A stretch of DNA of 41,352 bases, from assembly GCA_001829495.1 (NCBI GenBank), contig MIBJ01000047.1:1443-42794 (forward strand). Reading direction: 5' to 3'. Position 1 is the first letter of the stretch, and each line of letters opens with the position of its first letter. The notes beneath the pieces were generated by a model. The model was not told where the DNA came from. It was given only the letters and a program-made list of their open reading frames with translations, and did no database searches. This stretch comes from Spirochaetes bacterium RBG_16_49_21. Its GTDB lineage: Bacteria > Spirochaetota > UBA4802 > UBA5550. Made by a program: the position numbers and the translations under genes. This document shows, piece by piece, positions 17,341 to 25,468 of this stretch.

Positions 17341-17850
17341 ATGAAAGAATTCATTAAGCTTTTGCACGAAGCCGAGACGATTGAGCAGGACGGCCACCGG
17401 TATTACTTGAGCTCAATGGAAAAAACGAAAAACAGGTTTGCGAAGGAGCTTTTCAGGAAGCTGTCCGAAGAGGAGATCGTTCATTATAACAGGGTCAGGC
17501 AGATTGCGGGAATGCTGGCTGAAGGAAAAGAAATAACAAAAAACGACATACAGCTCAGCGGAAAAAGCGGGAGGATATTCGATTCCCTCATCAGGGACAT
17601 TAAATCCGATCAGCCTGCGGGCAGCGAGATTGAGGCGTTGCAATTTGCCAAAAAGCTCGAGCAAAAGAGCATCGCGCATTATCAAAACGCCATGAAATCG
17701 GCCGGCGACGCTATGGTTATGGAATTCCTTTCGCAGCTTGTCATTGAGGAGGAGGGGCATTTCCGCTCGATCAGCGAATCAATTGAATATATTGAGGATC
17801 CTCAGGCCTGGTTTTCGAGGAAAGAAAGAAGCCATTACGACGGCGCGTAA
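17341..17850 (+). CDS. rubrerythrin-like ferritin-fold protein
   Basis: A 169-residue four-helix protein with two repeated halves, each holding carboxylate and EExxH-type positions: EAETIEQDGHRYY and LSEEEIVHYNRV in the first, KLEQKSIAHYQNA and VIEEEGHFRSI in the second. These are the di-iron ligands of the rubrerythrin/ferritin-like family, usually involved in peroxide or oxygen defence of anaerobes. There is no rubredoxin-like CxxC tail, so an electron donor must be separate. The start at 17341 has GGAGG five bases upstream (17331-17335), directly abutting repeat C1; the open frame upstream of it only translates the repeat. It follows the por operon by 132 bases and may share its transcript. 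Confidence 0.88.
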   Translation: MKEFIKLLHEAETIEQDGHRYYLSSMEKTKNRFAKELFRKLSEEEIVHYNRVRQIAGMLAEGKEITKNDIQLSGKSGRIFDSLIRDIKSDQPAGSEIEALQFAKKLEQKSIAHYQNAMKSAGDAMVMEFLSQLVIEEEGHFRSISESIEYIEDPQAWFSRKERSHYDGA

Positions 17851-17852
17851 TT

Positions 17853-18473
17853 TTACTTTACCCATACAATCTTGTCAAAGTTTCTCACCTTCTGCATCTG
17901 AATAAATTGCTTCCATTCGGAGCTGATCGCCGCTCCTGAAAGATCGGCATTCCTCAGATGGACATAATTTACGATTATTCCCCGCCTGATATCTTCGCAG
18001 ATTTTATCGCACGTGGCGTTTTCAGCTCCCGGCGCTACAAAAACGGCGTTTCGCAAATCCGCACTATTCAGGCTCGCGTCATAGAAATATGCGTCGATGA
18101 GATTCGCTTTGATCAAGACGGCATTCTCCGCTTTGACCCTTCGAAGGTTAGCCCCCCTGAGATCCGATCCGGTCAGGTCCGCAGCGCTTAAATCTGCCTC
18201 GCGGAGATCGGCATTGACGAATTTTGAGTTTCTGAGGTTGGAAAAGCTGAAATTTGTCCTTATAAGCCGGGCTTTTGAAAAATTCGCATTTTCCAAATCG
18301 AGGTTGTACAGGTCGAAGCCGGACAGATTTGTGCCGATAAGATATCCGCTCTTGAGAAGGGTTTTGATTCTATATTGTGCGCAGCCGGAATTCAAGAGTC
18401 CTATGGCCATCGATAAAATAAGGAAAGCAGTTATAGATATTAAATTTGTGCTTGTCCGAAGATAAAATTTCAT
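17853..18473 (-). CDS. pentapeptide-repeat lipoprotein
   Basis: A 206-residue protein with an N-terminal hydrophobic segment ending in LNSGC (lipobox, Cys at about residue 30), so it is exported and lipid-anchored. Residues about 52-150 consist of A(N/D)Lxx-type pentapeptides such as ADLREADLSAADLTGSDLRG, which fold into a right-handed beta helix. The function of such proteins is generally binding and cannot be named. It converges with the rubrerythrin-like gene, the two stops being two bases apart. Confidence 0.9.
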   Translation of the reverse strand: MKFYLRTSTNLISITAFLILSMAIGLLNSGCAQYRIKTLLKSGYLIGTNLSGFDLYNLDLENANFSKARLIRTNFSFSNLRNSKFVNADLREADLSAADLTGSDLRGANLRRVKAENAVLIKANLIDAYFYDASLNSADLRNAVFVAPGAENATCDKICEDIRRGIIVNYVHLRNADLSGAAISSEWKQFIQMQKVRNFDKIVWVK

Positions 18474-18487
18474 ATCGCGCCTGGTAT

Positions 18488-18624
18488 CCCCTCACCCCCC
18501 GGCCCCCTCTCCCATTAAGAAATGAATAAAGGAGAGGGGGAGCAAGGAAAGCTTAACGATGCAAAAACCCTCTCCTTTTTCCCAAGTTTAATGGGAGAGG
18601 GTGCGCAGCAGCGCGGGTGAGGGC
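18488..18624 (-). repeat. family A doubly inverted repeat, copy 2 (short form)
   Basis: Bounded by CCCTCACCC (18489-18497) and GGGTGAGGG (18615-18623). Its reverse complement matches the 6248 element in both arms and centre, lacking the roughly 50-base block found there. It occupies much of the 334-base gap 18474-18807, which otherwise holds AT-rich DNA and a promoter. Confidence 0.8.
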
Positions 18625-18739
18625 ATTGCATCAAGACATTTTGACTGCAGCATAAAGTTGCGCTATAATAATATATTTTAATAACGGTTATAGTCAATAA
18701 TATAATTCTTCGCGCAGCGTTTCCAATAACTTTATTTTC

Positions 18740-18768
18740 TTGACTTTTAATTAAAATAGAGCTATCTC
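18740..18768 (+). promoter_or_regulatory. promoter of the EF-Tu domain-2-like gene
   Basis: TTGACT (18740-18745) and TATCTC (18763-18768) are 17 bases apart in AT-rich DNA. The start codon at 18808 lies about 33 bases after the expected transcription start and has AAGGAG ahead of it. Confidence 0.5.
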
Positions 18769-18807
18769 ATCTGTTATTGAATAATTTCATTCAAGAAGGA
18801 GCCTGTT

Positions 18808-19065
18808 ATGGAAGAAGTGAAGGTCGGCATTGTCTCCAAATTTTTCGCGCAGCCGAGCGTGGCAGCCATCGAGCTGACCGACGGTTCCATTAAAGTTGGC
18901 GATGCGATTCATATCAAAGGCCACAGCACGGATATAGAGCAGACGGTGGAATCGATACAGATCGAGCATGCCAGCGTTGCAACCGCTGATAAAGGCGCGT
19001 CCATCGGGATCAAAGTAAAGGACCGCGTTCGCCCTCACGACCTGGTGTATCTGATCAAGCAGTAG
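18808..19065 (+). CDS. stand-alone translation elongation factor domain-2-like protein
   Basis: An 85-residue beta-barrel protein: VGIVSKFFAQPSVAAIELTD, then IKVGDAIHIKGHSTDIEQTV (about residues 29-48), ending in RVRPHDLVYLIKQ. This is the pattern of domain 2 of EF-Tu-like GTPases, with no G domain. Similar short proteins are annotated in many bacteria as translation elongation factor-like; their role is not established. It has its own promoter and a good ribosome site, so it looks intact rather than a fragment. A DUF1343 remnant starts five bases later. Confidence 0.85.
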   Translation: MEEVKVGIVSKFFAQPSVAAIELTDGSIKVGDAIHIKGHSTDIEQTVESIQIEHASVATADKGASIGIKVKDRVRPHDLVYLIKQ

Positions 19066-19069
19066 GGAA

Positions 19070-19252
19070 GTGTTTAATAATTCCATTGTTCGGCCGGGGC
19101 TGGAGCGCCTTGCAGCTGATGTCGGCCCGCTCAGAAACAGGAATATCGGTCTGGTGGCAAACCATACTTCGGTAACCCGCGATCTCAGATACAGCTGGGA
19201 CATACTGACCCGGCTCGGCCTCAAGATAAAAAAAGTCTTTCCGGTATATTGA
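19070..19252 (+). pseudogene. remnant of a NamZ (DUF1343) exo-beta-N-acetylmuramidase gene, N-terminal part
   Basis: The 60 codons from GTG 19070 read RPGLERLAADVGPLRNRNIG, then LVANHTSVTRDLRY. This matches the start of DUF1343/NamZ proteins, where GLERL...G.RVGLVANQTSV is conserved in proteins of about 400 residues. The frame then stops at 19250-19252, just before the EHG motif expected of the family, and is followed by a scrap of repeat family C. About 85 % of the gene is missing, so this is most likely a decayed fragment. Confidence 0.65.
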
Positions 19253-19280
19253 TAAACCGGATTCTGCCGGTACCGTCGAA

Positions 19281-19311
19281 AAGGCCCCCTCCGGAGAGTG
19301 GCTAAGACGCC
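19281..19311. repeat. fragment of a family C repeat
   Basis: GGCCCCCTCCGGAGAGTGGCTAAGACGCCCCC resembles arm pieces of the family C elements (CCCCCGGAGAGGGGCTAA). It lies between the truncated NamZ remnant and the end of the following minus-strand gene. Confidence 0.4.
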
Positions 19312-19324
19312 CCCTGATTCCGGA

Positions 19325-20278
19325 TCATTCCTGAGACTGGTCTTCGATGATTTTCAGCGAGGAATGAGTCAGCGTTGCGTCGTTCTCATACAGGGTGTCG
19401 AATATGATGATTATTTCAGTTCTCACGTTTTTTTTAATAATGAAATAATATTCCCCGGCCAATTTCCGGACAAGGTCAATGCCCCTTCCGGTCTCTGAGA
19501 TGAGCTCCGATACATCGGCGTCATTCTCAAACGCTTTATCGATCAGCATGTTTTGAACGATACCCTGGTATAGGGTGTCGAGTATGGTTATTTTGGACAA
19601 TTTGCCGTTGTAGTCATCGATGGCGATGCCGTACTTATCAGCGGAGCGCGCAAAAAAGGTGTCCACGAATTCACCCTCTCCGAGCTGAACCGGGATGCGC
19701 TGTTTCTTTTCGATGCTCAAGCCGTGCGAATGGTAAACCGCGTTTATGATCGTTTCATTGAGGATTAAATTCAGGGAAATCTCGTTTTTAATAACAAACC
19801 CCCATTTTTTTATTTCATTGATAATAATGGAAACCGCCGGTTTAATCTGCCGTGAGTTCGTTATCCGCACTCTCTTTGTTTCCACGATATTATTGATATA
19901 ATTGTTCAGTCCGAAGATGTTTTTTTTCGTTATCAATTTACCCGCGAGATTGAGGATCTCATCCTTCCTGAAAGGCTTGGACAGGACGTTGCCTATTCCT
20001 TCATGGAATATCACGTCGAAAAAGGTGTCCATGCTCTTTTCGGTCGTCATTATTGTTGCGATGTGGGGGTAGTGGGTTGATATGTACTTATACAGATCAA
20101 AGGCGTTGTCTCCCGGCAGTTCGACGTCGGCTATCACCAGATCGAAGTCCACCGCCTTCAGCCGTTTCATTGCGTCATAGGCGGATTCGCATAACTCGAC
20201 GTCGTACCCCTTATTCTTGAAGATTTTGACTATTGAGTTCTTAAATATCGAAAAATCAACTACGAGGACATTGTACAT
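19325..20278 (-). CDS. response-regulator receiver fused to a HATPase (RsbW-like) domain
   Basis: Residues 1-120 form a receiver domain: VVD at 6-8, phospho-acceptor Asp51 in VIADVELPG, a TT pair near 97, and the conserved Lys in LSKPF near 115. Residues about 155-300 hold a histidine-kinase-type ATPase domain of the RsbW/SpoIIAB class, with the N box LNLILNETIINAVYHS and the G box ETGRGIDLVRKLAG followed by TEIIIIF strands. No histidine phospho-site is present. Such fusions let a phosphorelay control a partner-switch; the anti-anti-sigma or target protein is not in the window. Its first receiver acidic pair is reduced to one Asp (VVDFS). Confidence 0.85.
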   Translation of the reverse strand: MYNVLVVDFSIFKNSIVKIFKNKGYDVELCESAYDAMKRLKAVDFDLVIADVELPGDNAFDLYKYISTHYPHIATIMTTEKSMDTFFDVIFHEGIGNVLSKPFRKDEILNLAGKLITKKNIFGLNNYINNIVETKRVRITNSRQIKPAVSIIINEIKKWGFVIKNEISLNLILNETIINAVYHSHGLSIEKKQRIPVQLGEGEFVDTFFARSADKYGIAIDDYNGKLSKITILDTLYQGIVQNMLIDKAFENDADVSELISETGRGIDLVRKLAGEYYFIIKKNVRTEIIIIFDTLYENDATLTHSSLKIIEDQSQE

Positions 20279-20457
20279 GGCGCCATTTAATGGACCGAAT
20301 CACTTGTTATTGCAAGAAAAATTAATAAAAAATTTCAGAAAATGTCTTGATCTGTACGAAAATTATAGTGATTCATTCTACCTATCAGGCTTATGGTGCG
20401 TGGTACGCGCATATCCACCGCCTCATTGGCCGATGAGCGCTAACTTTGGAGGATAAA

Positions 20458-21144
20458 ATGAAAAGGATGATTCTCGTTGTCTCATGCTGCATCTCCATGG
20501 CAGTAGCGGCCGCAGCGCAGGATAAGGGCGAGCAGAAATATAAACTGATGTCTGAGAGGCTTGATCAGCAGGGGAAGGAGCTGGACGCCCAGATCAGCAG
20601 CCTGAATACTAAATTGGCCGGCATTATTAAGAAATACGACCTCCTGAAGACGACCGGGGTCAGGATACTGCCGTACCAAATGACCTATGTGATCGGCCAG
20701 AATTTCATTGAAATGGAGAAGCATACGTTCATAAAAGACGATATTTATGCCCGGGATATCACCGGAATTCAGGTGAAAAAAACGAAGATATATACCGACG
20801 GCCAGAGCATATCCCAGATTGAATCCCAGATTTATGACCAGGACTATTATTCAGGAATGATGAATATCGTAAAGATCGTCGATCCTTCCCCGATGTCTGA
20901 AGGCACCGACGACATCGTATTCACCTATATACTCCGCGGCAAGATCGTTTTGGATAATAAAAAATTGGGAGAGATCAAAAACACGACCGTCTCCCCGATT
21001 CGCAATGATCTGAAAAGGGAATTTCTGATCCCTCATCTTAGCTACTTTGAAGATTCACTTCTTTACATCGCCGAGGCGTATTATAAAGGCCTCAAGGATG
21101 CTGAATCCGGCATGTCGGATTTCCTGAAAAAATCACTCAAATAA
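20458..21144 (+). CDS. periplasmic protein of unknown function with coiled coil
   Basis: A 228-residue protein starting at ATG 20458, chosen because GGAGG (20448-20452) lies five bases upstream; an in-frame TTG four codons earlier has none. The N-terminus (MKRMILVVSCCISMAVAAAA) is a signal peptide with an AAA-QD cleavage site and no lipobox. Residues about 30-65 (LMSERLDQQGKELDAQISSL) form a coiled coil. The rest is mixed alpha/beta with no recognised motif. It precedes ugd by 32 bases and may be co-transcribed. Confidence 0.8.
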   Translation: MKRMILVVSCCISMAVAAAAQDKGEQKYKLMSERLDQQGKELDAQISSLNTKLAGIIKKYDLLKTTGVRILPYQMTYVIGQNFIEMEKHTFIKDDIYARDITGIQVKKTKIYTDGQSISQIESQIYDQDYYSGMMNIVKIVDPSPMSEGTDDIVFTYILRGKIVLDNKKLGEIKNTTVSPIRNDLKREFLIPHLSYFEDSLLYIAEAYYKGLKDAESGMSDFLKKSLK

Positions 21145-21176
21145 TAATAGACTTTAGAGTTGAATCGGAGAGCGAG

Positions 21177-22499
21177 ATGAAATTAGCGGTAGTCGGAACC
21201 GGTTATGTCGGCCTGGTTACGGGAGCCTGTTTTGCCGATATGGGCAACGATGTCTGGTGCATTGACATTGATAAGAAAAAGATTCAAGGCCTGCAAAACG
21301 GCATACTGCCGATATTTGAGCCCGGCCTTGAGGAGATTGTAAAAAGGAATTACGACGAGGGCCGCCTCAGGTTTACCACCGATCTGAAAGAAGGATTGGG
21401 CGGGAACCGGATCGCCTTTATCGCCGTAGGCACGCCTTCCGATGAGGATGGATCCGCCGACCTTCAGCATGTCATAAGCGCGGCACGGGAGGTCGGCAGG
21501 TGCATCGATGAATATATCATTATTGTGGATAAATCTACGGTGCCGGTGGGCACCGCGGCGAAAGTCCGCCGTGCGGTTCGGGAAGAGCTTGAAAAAAGAG
21601 GGAGAGGAGATATCGATTTTGACGTTGTGTCCAATCCCGAGTTTTTAAAAGAGGGGGACGCGGTTGAGGATTTCATCAGGCCCGACAGGGTCATCATAGG
21701 AACCGACAGCGATCGCGCGGCGGGAATAATGCGGGAGCTCTATTCAGACTTTGTCCGGAAGGGGGATCGGGTCATCATAATGGACATCCCCTCGGCCGAG
21801 CTCACGAAATACGCCGCCAACGCCATGCTGGCGGCAAGGATCAGCTTCATGAATGAGCTGGCCCAGCTCTGCTCGGCCACGGGGGCGGATATTGAAAGCG
21901 TGCGCAAGGGGATCGGCGCGGACAGCCGGATCGGCAGCGCCTTTTTATACGCGGGGATCGGCTACGGCGGTTCCTGCTTTCCGAAAGATGTTAAAGCCCT
22001 TATCAGCACCATGAAGAACCATGGACTTGAGGCGAGGATGCTGGCGGCTGTCCAGGAGGTGAATATCCTTCAGCGCCGGTATTTTACCGGCATGGTGATC
22101 AGGCATATGGGGGAGGATCTGCACGGCAAGGTTTTCGCGGTCTGGGGATTGGCGTTCAAACCTCAGACCGACGACATGCGGGAGGCGCCATCTGTGGATA
22201 TTATCAAGGAGCTGCGCGCACGGGGCGCCCGGTTCAGGGCTTATGACCCTATCGCGGTTGCAAACGCCCGTAATCTGCTCGGGGATACGAATATTGAATA
22301 CTCCCGAAACAATTATGAAGTCCTGGAAGGCGCGGACGCCCTTCTGCTTCTGACTGAATGGCATCATTTCAGAAAGCCCGACTTTGATAAAATGAGATCG
22401 CTGATGAAGAGCCCGGTCATATTCGACGGCAGAAACCAATATGATCCGGCGAAAATCAAGGAACAGGGATTTACGTATTATTGCATCGGAAGAGCCTGA
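21177..22499 (+). CDS. ugd: UDP-glucose 6-dehydrogenase
   Basis: Oxidises UDP-glucose to UDP-glucuronate with two NAD+, for capsule or lipopolysaccharide sugar synthesis. The Rossmann motif AVVGTGYVGLVTGACFADMG (residues 4-23), the SNPEFLKEGDAVEDFIRPDR segment (about 159-178), the catalytic Cys in GYGGSCFPKDVKAL (about 262-275) and the C-terminal VWGLAFKPQTDDMREAPS are all present. Length (440) is standard for UgdH/TuaD. GGAG lies ahead of the ATG. Confidence 0.96.
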   Translation: MKLAVVGTGYVGLVTGACFADMGNDVWCIDIDKKKIQGLQNGILPIFEPGLEEIVKRNYDEGRLRFTTDLKEGLGGNRIAFIAVGTPSDEDGSADLQHVISAAREVGRCIDEYIIIVDKSTVPVGTAAKVRRAVREELEKRGRGDIDFDVVSNPEFLKEGDAVEDFIRPDRVIIGTDSDRAAGIMRELYSDFVRKGDRVIIMDIPSAELTKYAANAMLAARISFMNELAQLCSATGADIESVRKGIGADSRIGSAFLYAGIGYGGSCFPKDVKALISTMKNHGLEARMLAAVQEVNILQRRYFTGMVIRHMGEDLHGKVFAVWGLAFKPQTDDMREAPSVDIIKELRARGARFRAYDPIAVANARNLLGDTNIEYSRNNYEVLEGADALLLLTEWHHFRKPDFDKMRSLMKSPVIFDGRNQYDPAKIKEQGFTYYCIGRA

Positions 22500-22533
22500 G
22501 GCGGCCGCACAATTCCCCGTATCATAATTTTTA

Positions 22534-22695
22534 ATTACTTGAGTTAGGCGATTTTAATATTCCCCTCCCTCGATGGGAGGGGCTAGGGGAGGGTGATTAG
22601 AACTGTCTGACATTGGCTTTTTTCACCCCCACCCCGGCCCTCCCCCATCAAGGGGGAGGGAGGTTTTGAATCAATTTTTGCCTAACTCAAGTTAA
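22534..22695. repeat. family B doubly inverted repeat, copy 2
   Basis: The ends are near-perfect inverted repeats, ACTTGAGTTAGGC on the left (22537-22549) and GCCTAACTCAAGTTAA on the right (22680-22695). Inside are CCCCTCCCTCGATGGGAGGGG and CCCTCCCCCATCAAGGGGGAGGG hairpins as in the copy at 7912. The right end overlaps the last codons and stop of tatD. Confidence 0.85.
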
Positions 22696-23449
22696 ATATT
22701 CTGAAAGCATTCCTGGTTGTATTCTGTGCCACATTCTCGATCGTGTCGCCGACTATCTCCGCCGCAGCCTGCAGGTTGTACACGATATATTTCGGATAAT
22801 TTATTTCCCCCTTTTTTTGAACGGGCGGAATGTCCGGGCTGTCGGTTTCAAGCAGAAAGTGGTTGGGATAAATTTTTTTCATCACCTCGATTCTTTTTCT
22901 GCTGTTGCGCAGGGTCAATATCCCGCCCAGGGAAAAACTCAGGCCGAACCGCATCAATTCATCGGCGAGCTCGGCGCTGCCTGAAAATGAGTGGACTATT
23001 CCTCCCGATTGCGGCGATCCGATGCGCTTTAACGAATGAATAAGCTCGTTGAAGGCGCCCCGGCAATGGATAACGACGGGAAGATCGATCTCTTTTGCAA
23101 TAGCGAGCTGATCTTCAAAGAATCTCATTTGCAACAGGAAATCCCCGTTTTCGATCTTTCGGTCAATGCCGATCTCACCGATGGCCACAGCTCCCAGCTC
23201 TTTCGCCCTATGGAGACCGGGGATTCGGGCACGATACGATTCCTGTATATACCAGGGATGGATTCCCAGGGCATATTCGACTGCGGGGAACCGCTGCGCG
23301 ATATTCCGGGAAAGATCCCACTGATCCGGCGAGATCGTAGAAGTGATAAGCTTAATGATGCCCGCGTCCAACGCCTCGCTGACGATGCGGCCGAGATCCT
23401 CAGCAAATAAAACGCTTTCAAGATGGCAGTGCGCATCAACCAGGCGCAT
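22682..23449 (-). CDS. tatD: TatD-family metal-dependent hydrolase (DNase)
   Basis: A 255-residue TIM-barrel nuclease. Metal ligands are visible: MRLVDAHCHLES at the start (HxH), Glu in AVAIGEIGIDRKI, His in LPVVIHCRGAF, His in GGIVHSFSGSAEL and Asp in FLLETDSPDIPPV. ATG 23449 is preferred over GTG 23461 because GGTGA lies eight bases upstream and family members begin at this point. The C-terminal residues NLS and the TAG stop are encoded by the end of repeat B2. It follows yjbQ with a four-base gap. Confidence 0.93.
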   Translation of the reverse strand: MRLVDAHCHLESVLFAEDLGRIVSEALDAGIIKLITSTISPDQWDLSRNIAQRFPAVEYALGIHPWYIQESYRARIPGLHRAKELGAVAIGEIGIDRKIENGDFLLQMRFFEDQLAIAKEIDLPVVIHCRGAFNELIHSLKRIGSPQSGGIVHSFSGSAELADELMRFGLSFSLGGILTLRNSRKRIEVMKKIYPNHFLLETDSPDIPPVQKKGEINYPKYIVYNLQAAAEIVGDTIENVAQNTTRNAFRIFNLS

Positions 23450-23453
23450 AGGG

Positions 23454-23873
23454 TTATTCACCGATTATTTTTACCAGAACCCGCTTCGGTCTCCTGCCGT
23501 CGAATTCGCCATAATAGATCTGCTCCCATGGCCCGAAATCGAGCCTGCCGCCGGTCACCGCTACGACGACCTCGCGGCCCATGATGTTTCTCTTGATATG
23601 GGCGTCGCCGTTGTCCTCGCCGGTCCGGTTATGCCGGTAGCGCGATGCCGGCTCATGCGGCGCCAGGCCTTCAAGAAAGTCGTCAAAATCCGCAATAAGG
23701 CCGCTCTCGGCGTCGTTTATGTAGACCGAGGCGGTTATATGCATGGCGTTGACCAGGCAGAGCCCTTCGTGAATGCCGCTTTTTGCTACGATCCGCTCGA
23801 CAGCGGCCGTGATATTGATATATTCCCTTCGATTTTGCGTGTTAAAAGTAAGATACTCGGTTAATGATTTCAT
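23454..23873 (-). CDS. yjbQ: YjbQ (UPF0047) family protein
   Basis: A 139-residue protein of the YjbQ/UPF0047 family, for which a side activity of thiamine phosphate synthase has been reported; the true role is not settled. Conserved positions include [20 protein letters not shown] (about residues 44-63), the [20 protein letters not shown] segment and [20 protein letters not shown] near the end. AGGAG lies six bases before the ATG. Between tatD and a secreted orphan, all on the minus strand. Confidence 0.9.
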   Translation of the reverse strand: MKSLTEYLTFNTQNRREYINITAAVERIVAKSGIHEGLCLVNAMHITASVYINDAESGLIADFDDFLEGLAPHEPASRYRHNRTGEDNGDAHIKRNIMGREVVVAVTGGRLDFGPWEQIYYGEFDGRRPKRVLVKIIGE

Positions 23874-23915
23874 TGCGGACTCCTATGAAAATGTGTCTCC
23901 GTTCATTGCGCTCTT

Positions 23916-25076
23916 TTATTTTTCCCCGAGTCTTTTACACCCTTTCTCCGGGATCGAGCATGGCCGGCCGCATCGCTCGTTTTCCGAGGAACAGCATGAT
24001 TCGATGATTCCCTCCCATTTTTTTTCAACAAGAGAGTAATTCAGATGACCGTATACGACGCAGTCATACACCGCCCTCACTTTTCGGTAGGTTCTGGTCT
24101 CCTTGCCCGCTTCGTTTATTGTTTGATTCTTGTTCTCGTCTATGACGATGCTTGCACCGAGGATACAGGGGATCTTTTTATTAAAGTTTTCAGCCGGGAG
24201 GCGTTTGATGAGTGAAAACCTCTCGACGGCAACATTGTTCTTGATAAGGCCGTATTCTTTTTCAAAGCCTGCCCGCAGCAGGGTAACGGCCTCCTCGTCG
24301 GATATTTCAGGAATTGAGCTTGTACCGGAGATCTGCAGGCAATGGCTTCCGATACGGCAATCCTCCGCCTCCTTTCCGTTGTAGATGCACGCGATTTTGA
24401 CGTCTTCCCATTTCCCGCCTCGCCGGGCCAGGGTCACGGCAAACACGCATTCATAGGTGGCGATGGTGTTATTTATATCGTCCTTTCGGCTTACCGTTAT
24501 TTTGGATGACGTCTCGTACACCGGCGCACACAGGTTCCAGTATCCTTTTTTATTTAAAACCGTAATATTCGGTGCCTGATAACCGCCGTATGTTTTCAGG
24601 AAGGCGTCGGATACGAGCTTTTTGATCTCAGCATCAGCGAGTCCGGGGAGGTTTTTCCGATTCCTCGTGAGCTGGGTTGATTTTATTCTGAATATTTTTT
24701 GAAAAATCCATTCTGTTTCAAGTTTGTAGTATTGCACCTCCCAGAGATCGCGCATCTGAATTCCGCATTCCGAGAGCCTGTAGATCAGGGCAACCTGGTG
24801 ACCCTGCGCGGGCACGGGAGCGTTGCCGACGGTTTCCGTAAAATTTCGAATTTTTCCGGCATAATATACTTGTAATGTTTTAGTTCCCTGAGGAGCATTA
24901 TATCCGGCAGTAAAATCCTTCACCACCCGTCGCGCCGAAATATATTGCGCGGGCGGCTTTACGAATTTTTGACCCGGCTCTTGCTTTTTTACCGCAGCGC
25001 CGTGCATATAGCTCGTGTGCAGGATAAGCAGTAAAGCTGAAACATATATATATGGCGGTACTTTATTCAGCAACAT
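23916..25076 (-). CDS. secreted cysteine-rich protein with an internal domain duplication
   Basis: A 386-residue protein beginning MLLNKVPPYIYVSALLLIL, a signal peptide. ATG 25076 is chosen because a GGGGGGA stretch lies about five bases upstream, while the in-frame ATG at 25094 has no such site. Two regions of about 90-100 residues resemble each other: LADAEIKKLVSDAFLKTYGG ... YECVFAVTLARRGGKWEDVK, then ISDEEAVTLLRAGFEKEYGL ... YDCVVYGHLNYSLVEKKWEG, each with a Cys in the YxC strand and another after the KWE motif. I do not recognise the family. The end is charged and cysteine-containing (SENERCGRPCSIPEKGCKRL). Confidence 0.8.
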   Translation of the reverse strand: MLLNKVPPYIYVSALLLILHTSYMHGAAVKKQEPGQKFVKPPAQYISARRVVKDFTAGYNAPQGTKTLQVYYAGKIRNFTETVGNAPVPAQGHQVALIYRLSECGIQMRDLWEVQYYKLETEWIFQKIFRIKSTQLTRNRKNLPGLADAEIKKLVSDAFLKTYGGYQAPNITVLNKKGYWNLCAPVYETSSKITVSRKDDINNTIATYECVFAVTLARRGGKWEDVKIACIYNGKEAEDCRIGSHCLQISGTSSIPEISDEEAVTLLRAGFEKEYGLIKNNVAVERFSLIKRLPAENFNKKIPCILGASIVIDENKNQTINEAGKETRTYRKVRAVYDCVVYGHLNYSLVEKKWEGIIESCCSSENERCGRPCSIPEKGCKRLGEK

Positions 25077-25160
25077 CCCGGTCCCCCCATTCATTATGGA
25101 CAGAATTATAGCTTGTGGATATTAGGTGTCAATTGTATTAATGTAGACCCTTTCAACCCC

Positions 25161-25356
25161 CTGACTATCAATTACCCGCATCTCACACGCTCATGCCCCC
25201 CAACCCCCCGGAGGGGGGCTAATATAGATTTCTAAGAGTAATAATTTATTATTCCTGTATATTTTTTTATAAATAATACATAGTCTTCAAGTCCCCCTCC
25301 GGGGGATTTAGGGGGCCGTGAGGCTTGATTTAAAGATGTGGGTAATGATTAGTCAG
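25161..25356. repeat. family C repeat, copy 2, with long degenerate terminal inverted repeats
   Basis: CTGACTATCAATTACCCGCA at 25161-25180 is an imperfect reverse copy of the right end (GTGGGTAATGATTAGTCAG, about 25338-25356). The similarity runs inward for some 40 bases into the GC-rich arms CCCCCCAACCCCCCGGAGGG and TCCCCCTCCGGGGGATTTAG. It makes up most of the 374-base gap 25095-25468; the rest holds only the fmdB promoter. Confidence 0.7.
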
Positions 25357-25382
25357 TGGCTGGCGGATCTTAAGAATTTAAC

Positions 25383-25410
25383 TTGACATAACAGCGAGAC
25401 AAATTTTAAT
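25383..25410 (+). promoter_or_regulatory. promoter of the fmdB-like gene
   Basis: A perfect TTGACA (25383-25388) and TTTAAT (25405-25410, five of six) are 16 bases apart. The start codon at 25469 has AGGAG eight bases upstream. Confidence 0.6.
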
Positions 25411-25468
25411 GCCACAATAATGAAGCACTCCTCCATAATAACAGCTTACCGAAGCAGGAGCATTAAAT

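Noticed and set aside
22534-22695. CRISPR-like repeats
   Set aside because: Only two paired inverted arms per site, no regular direct repeats with unique spacers.
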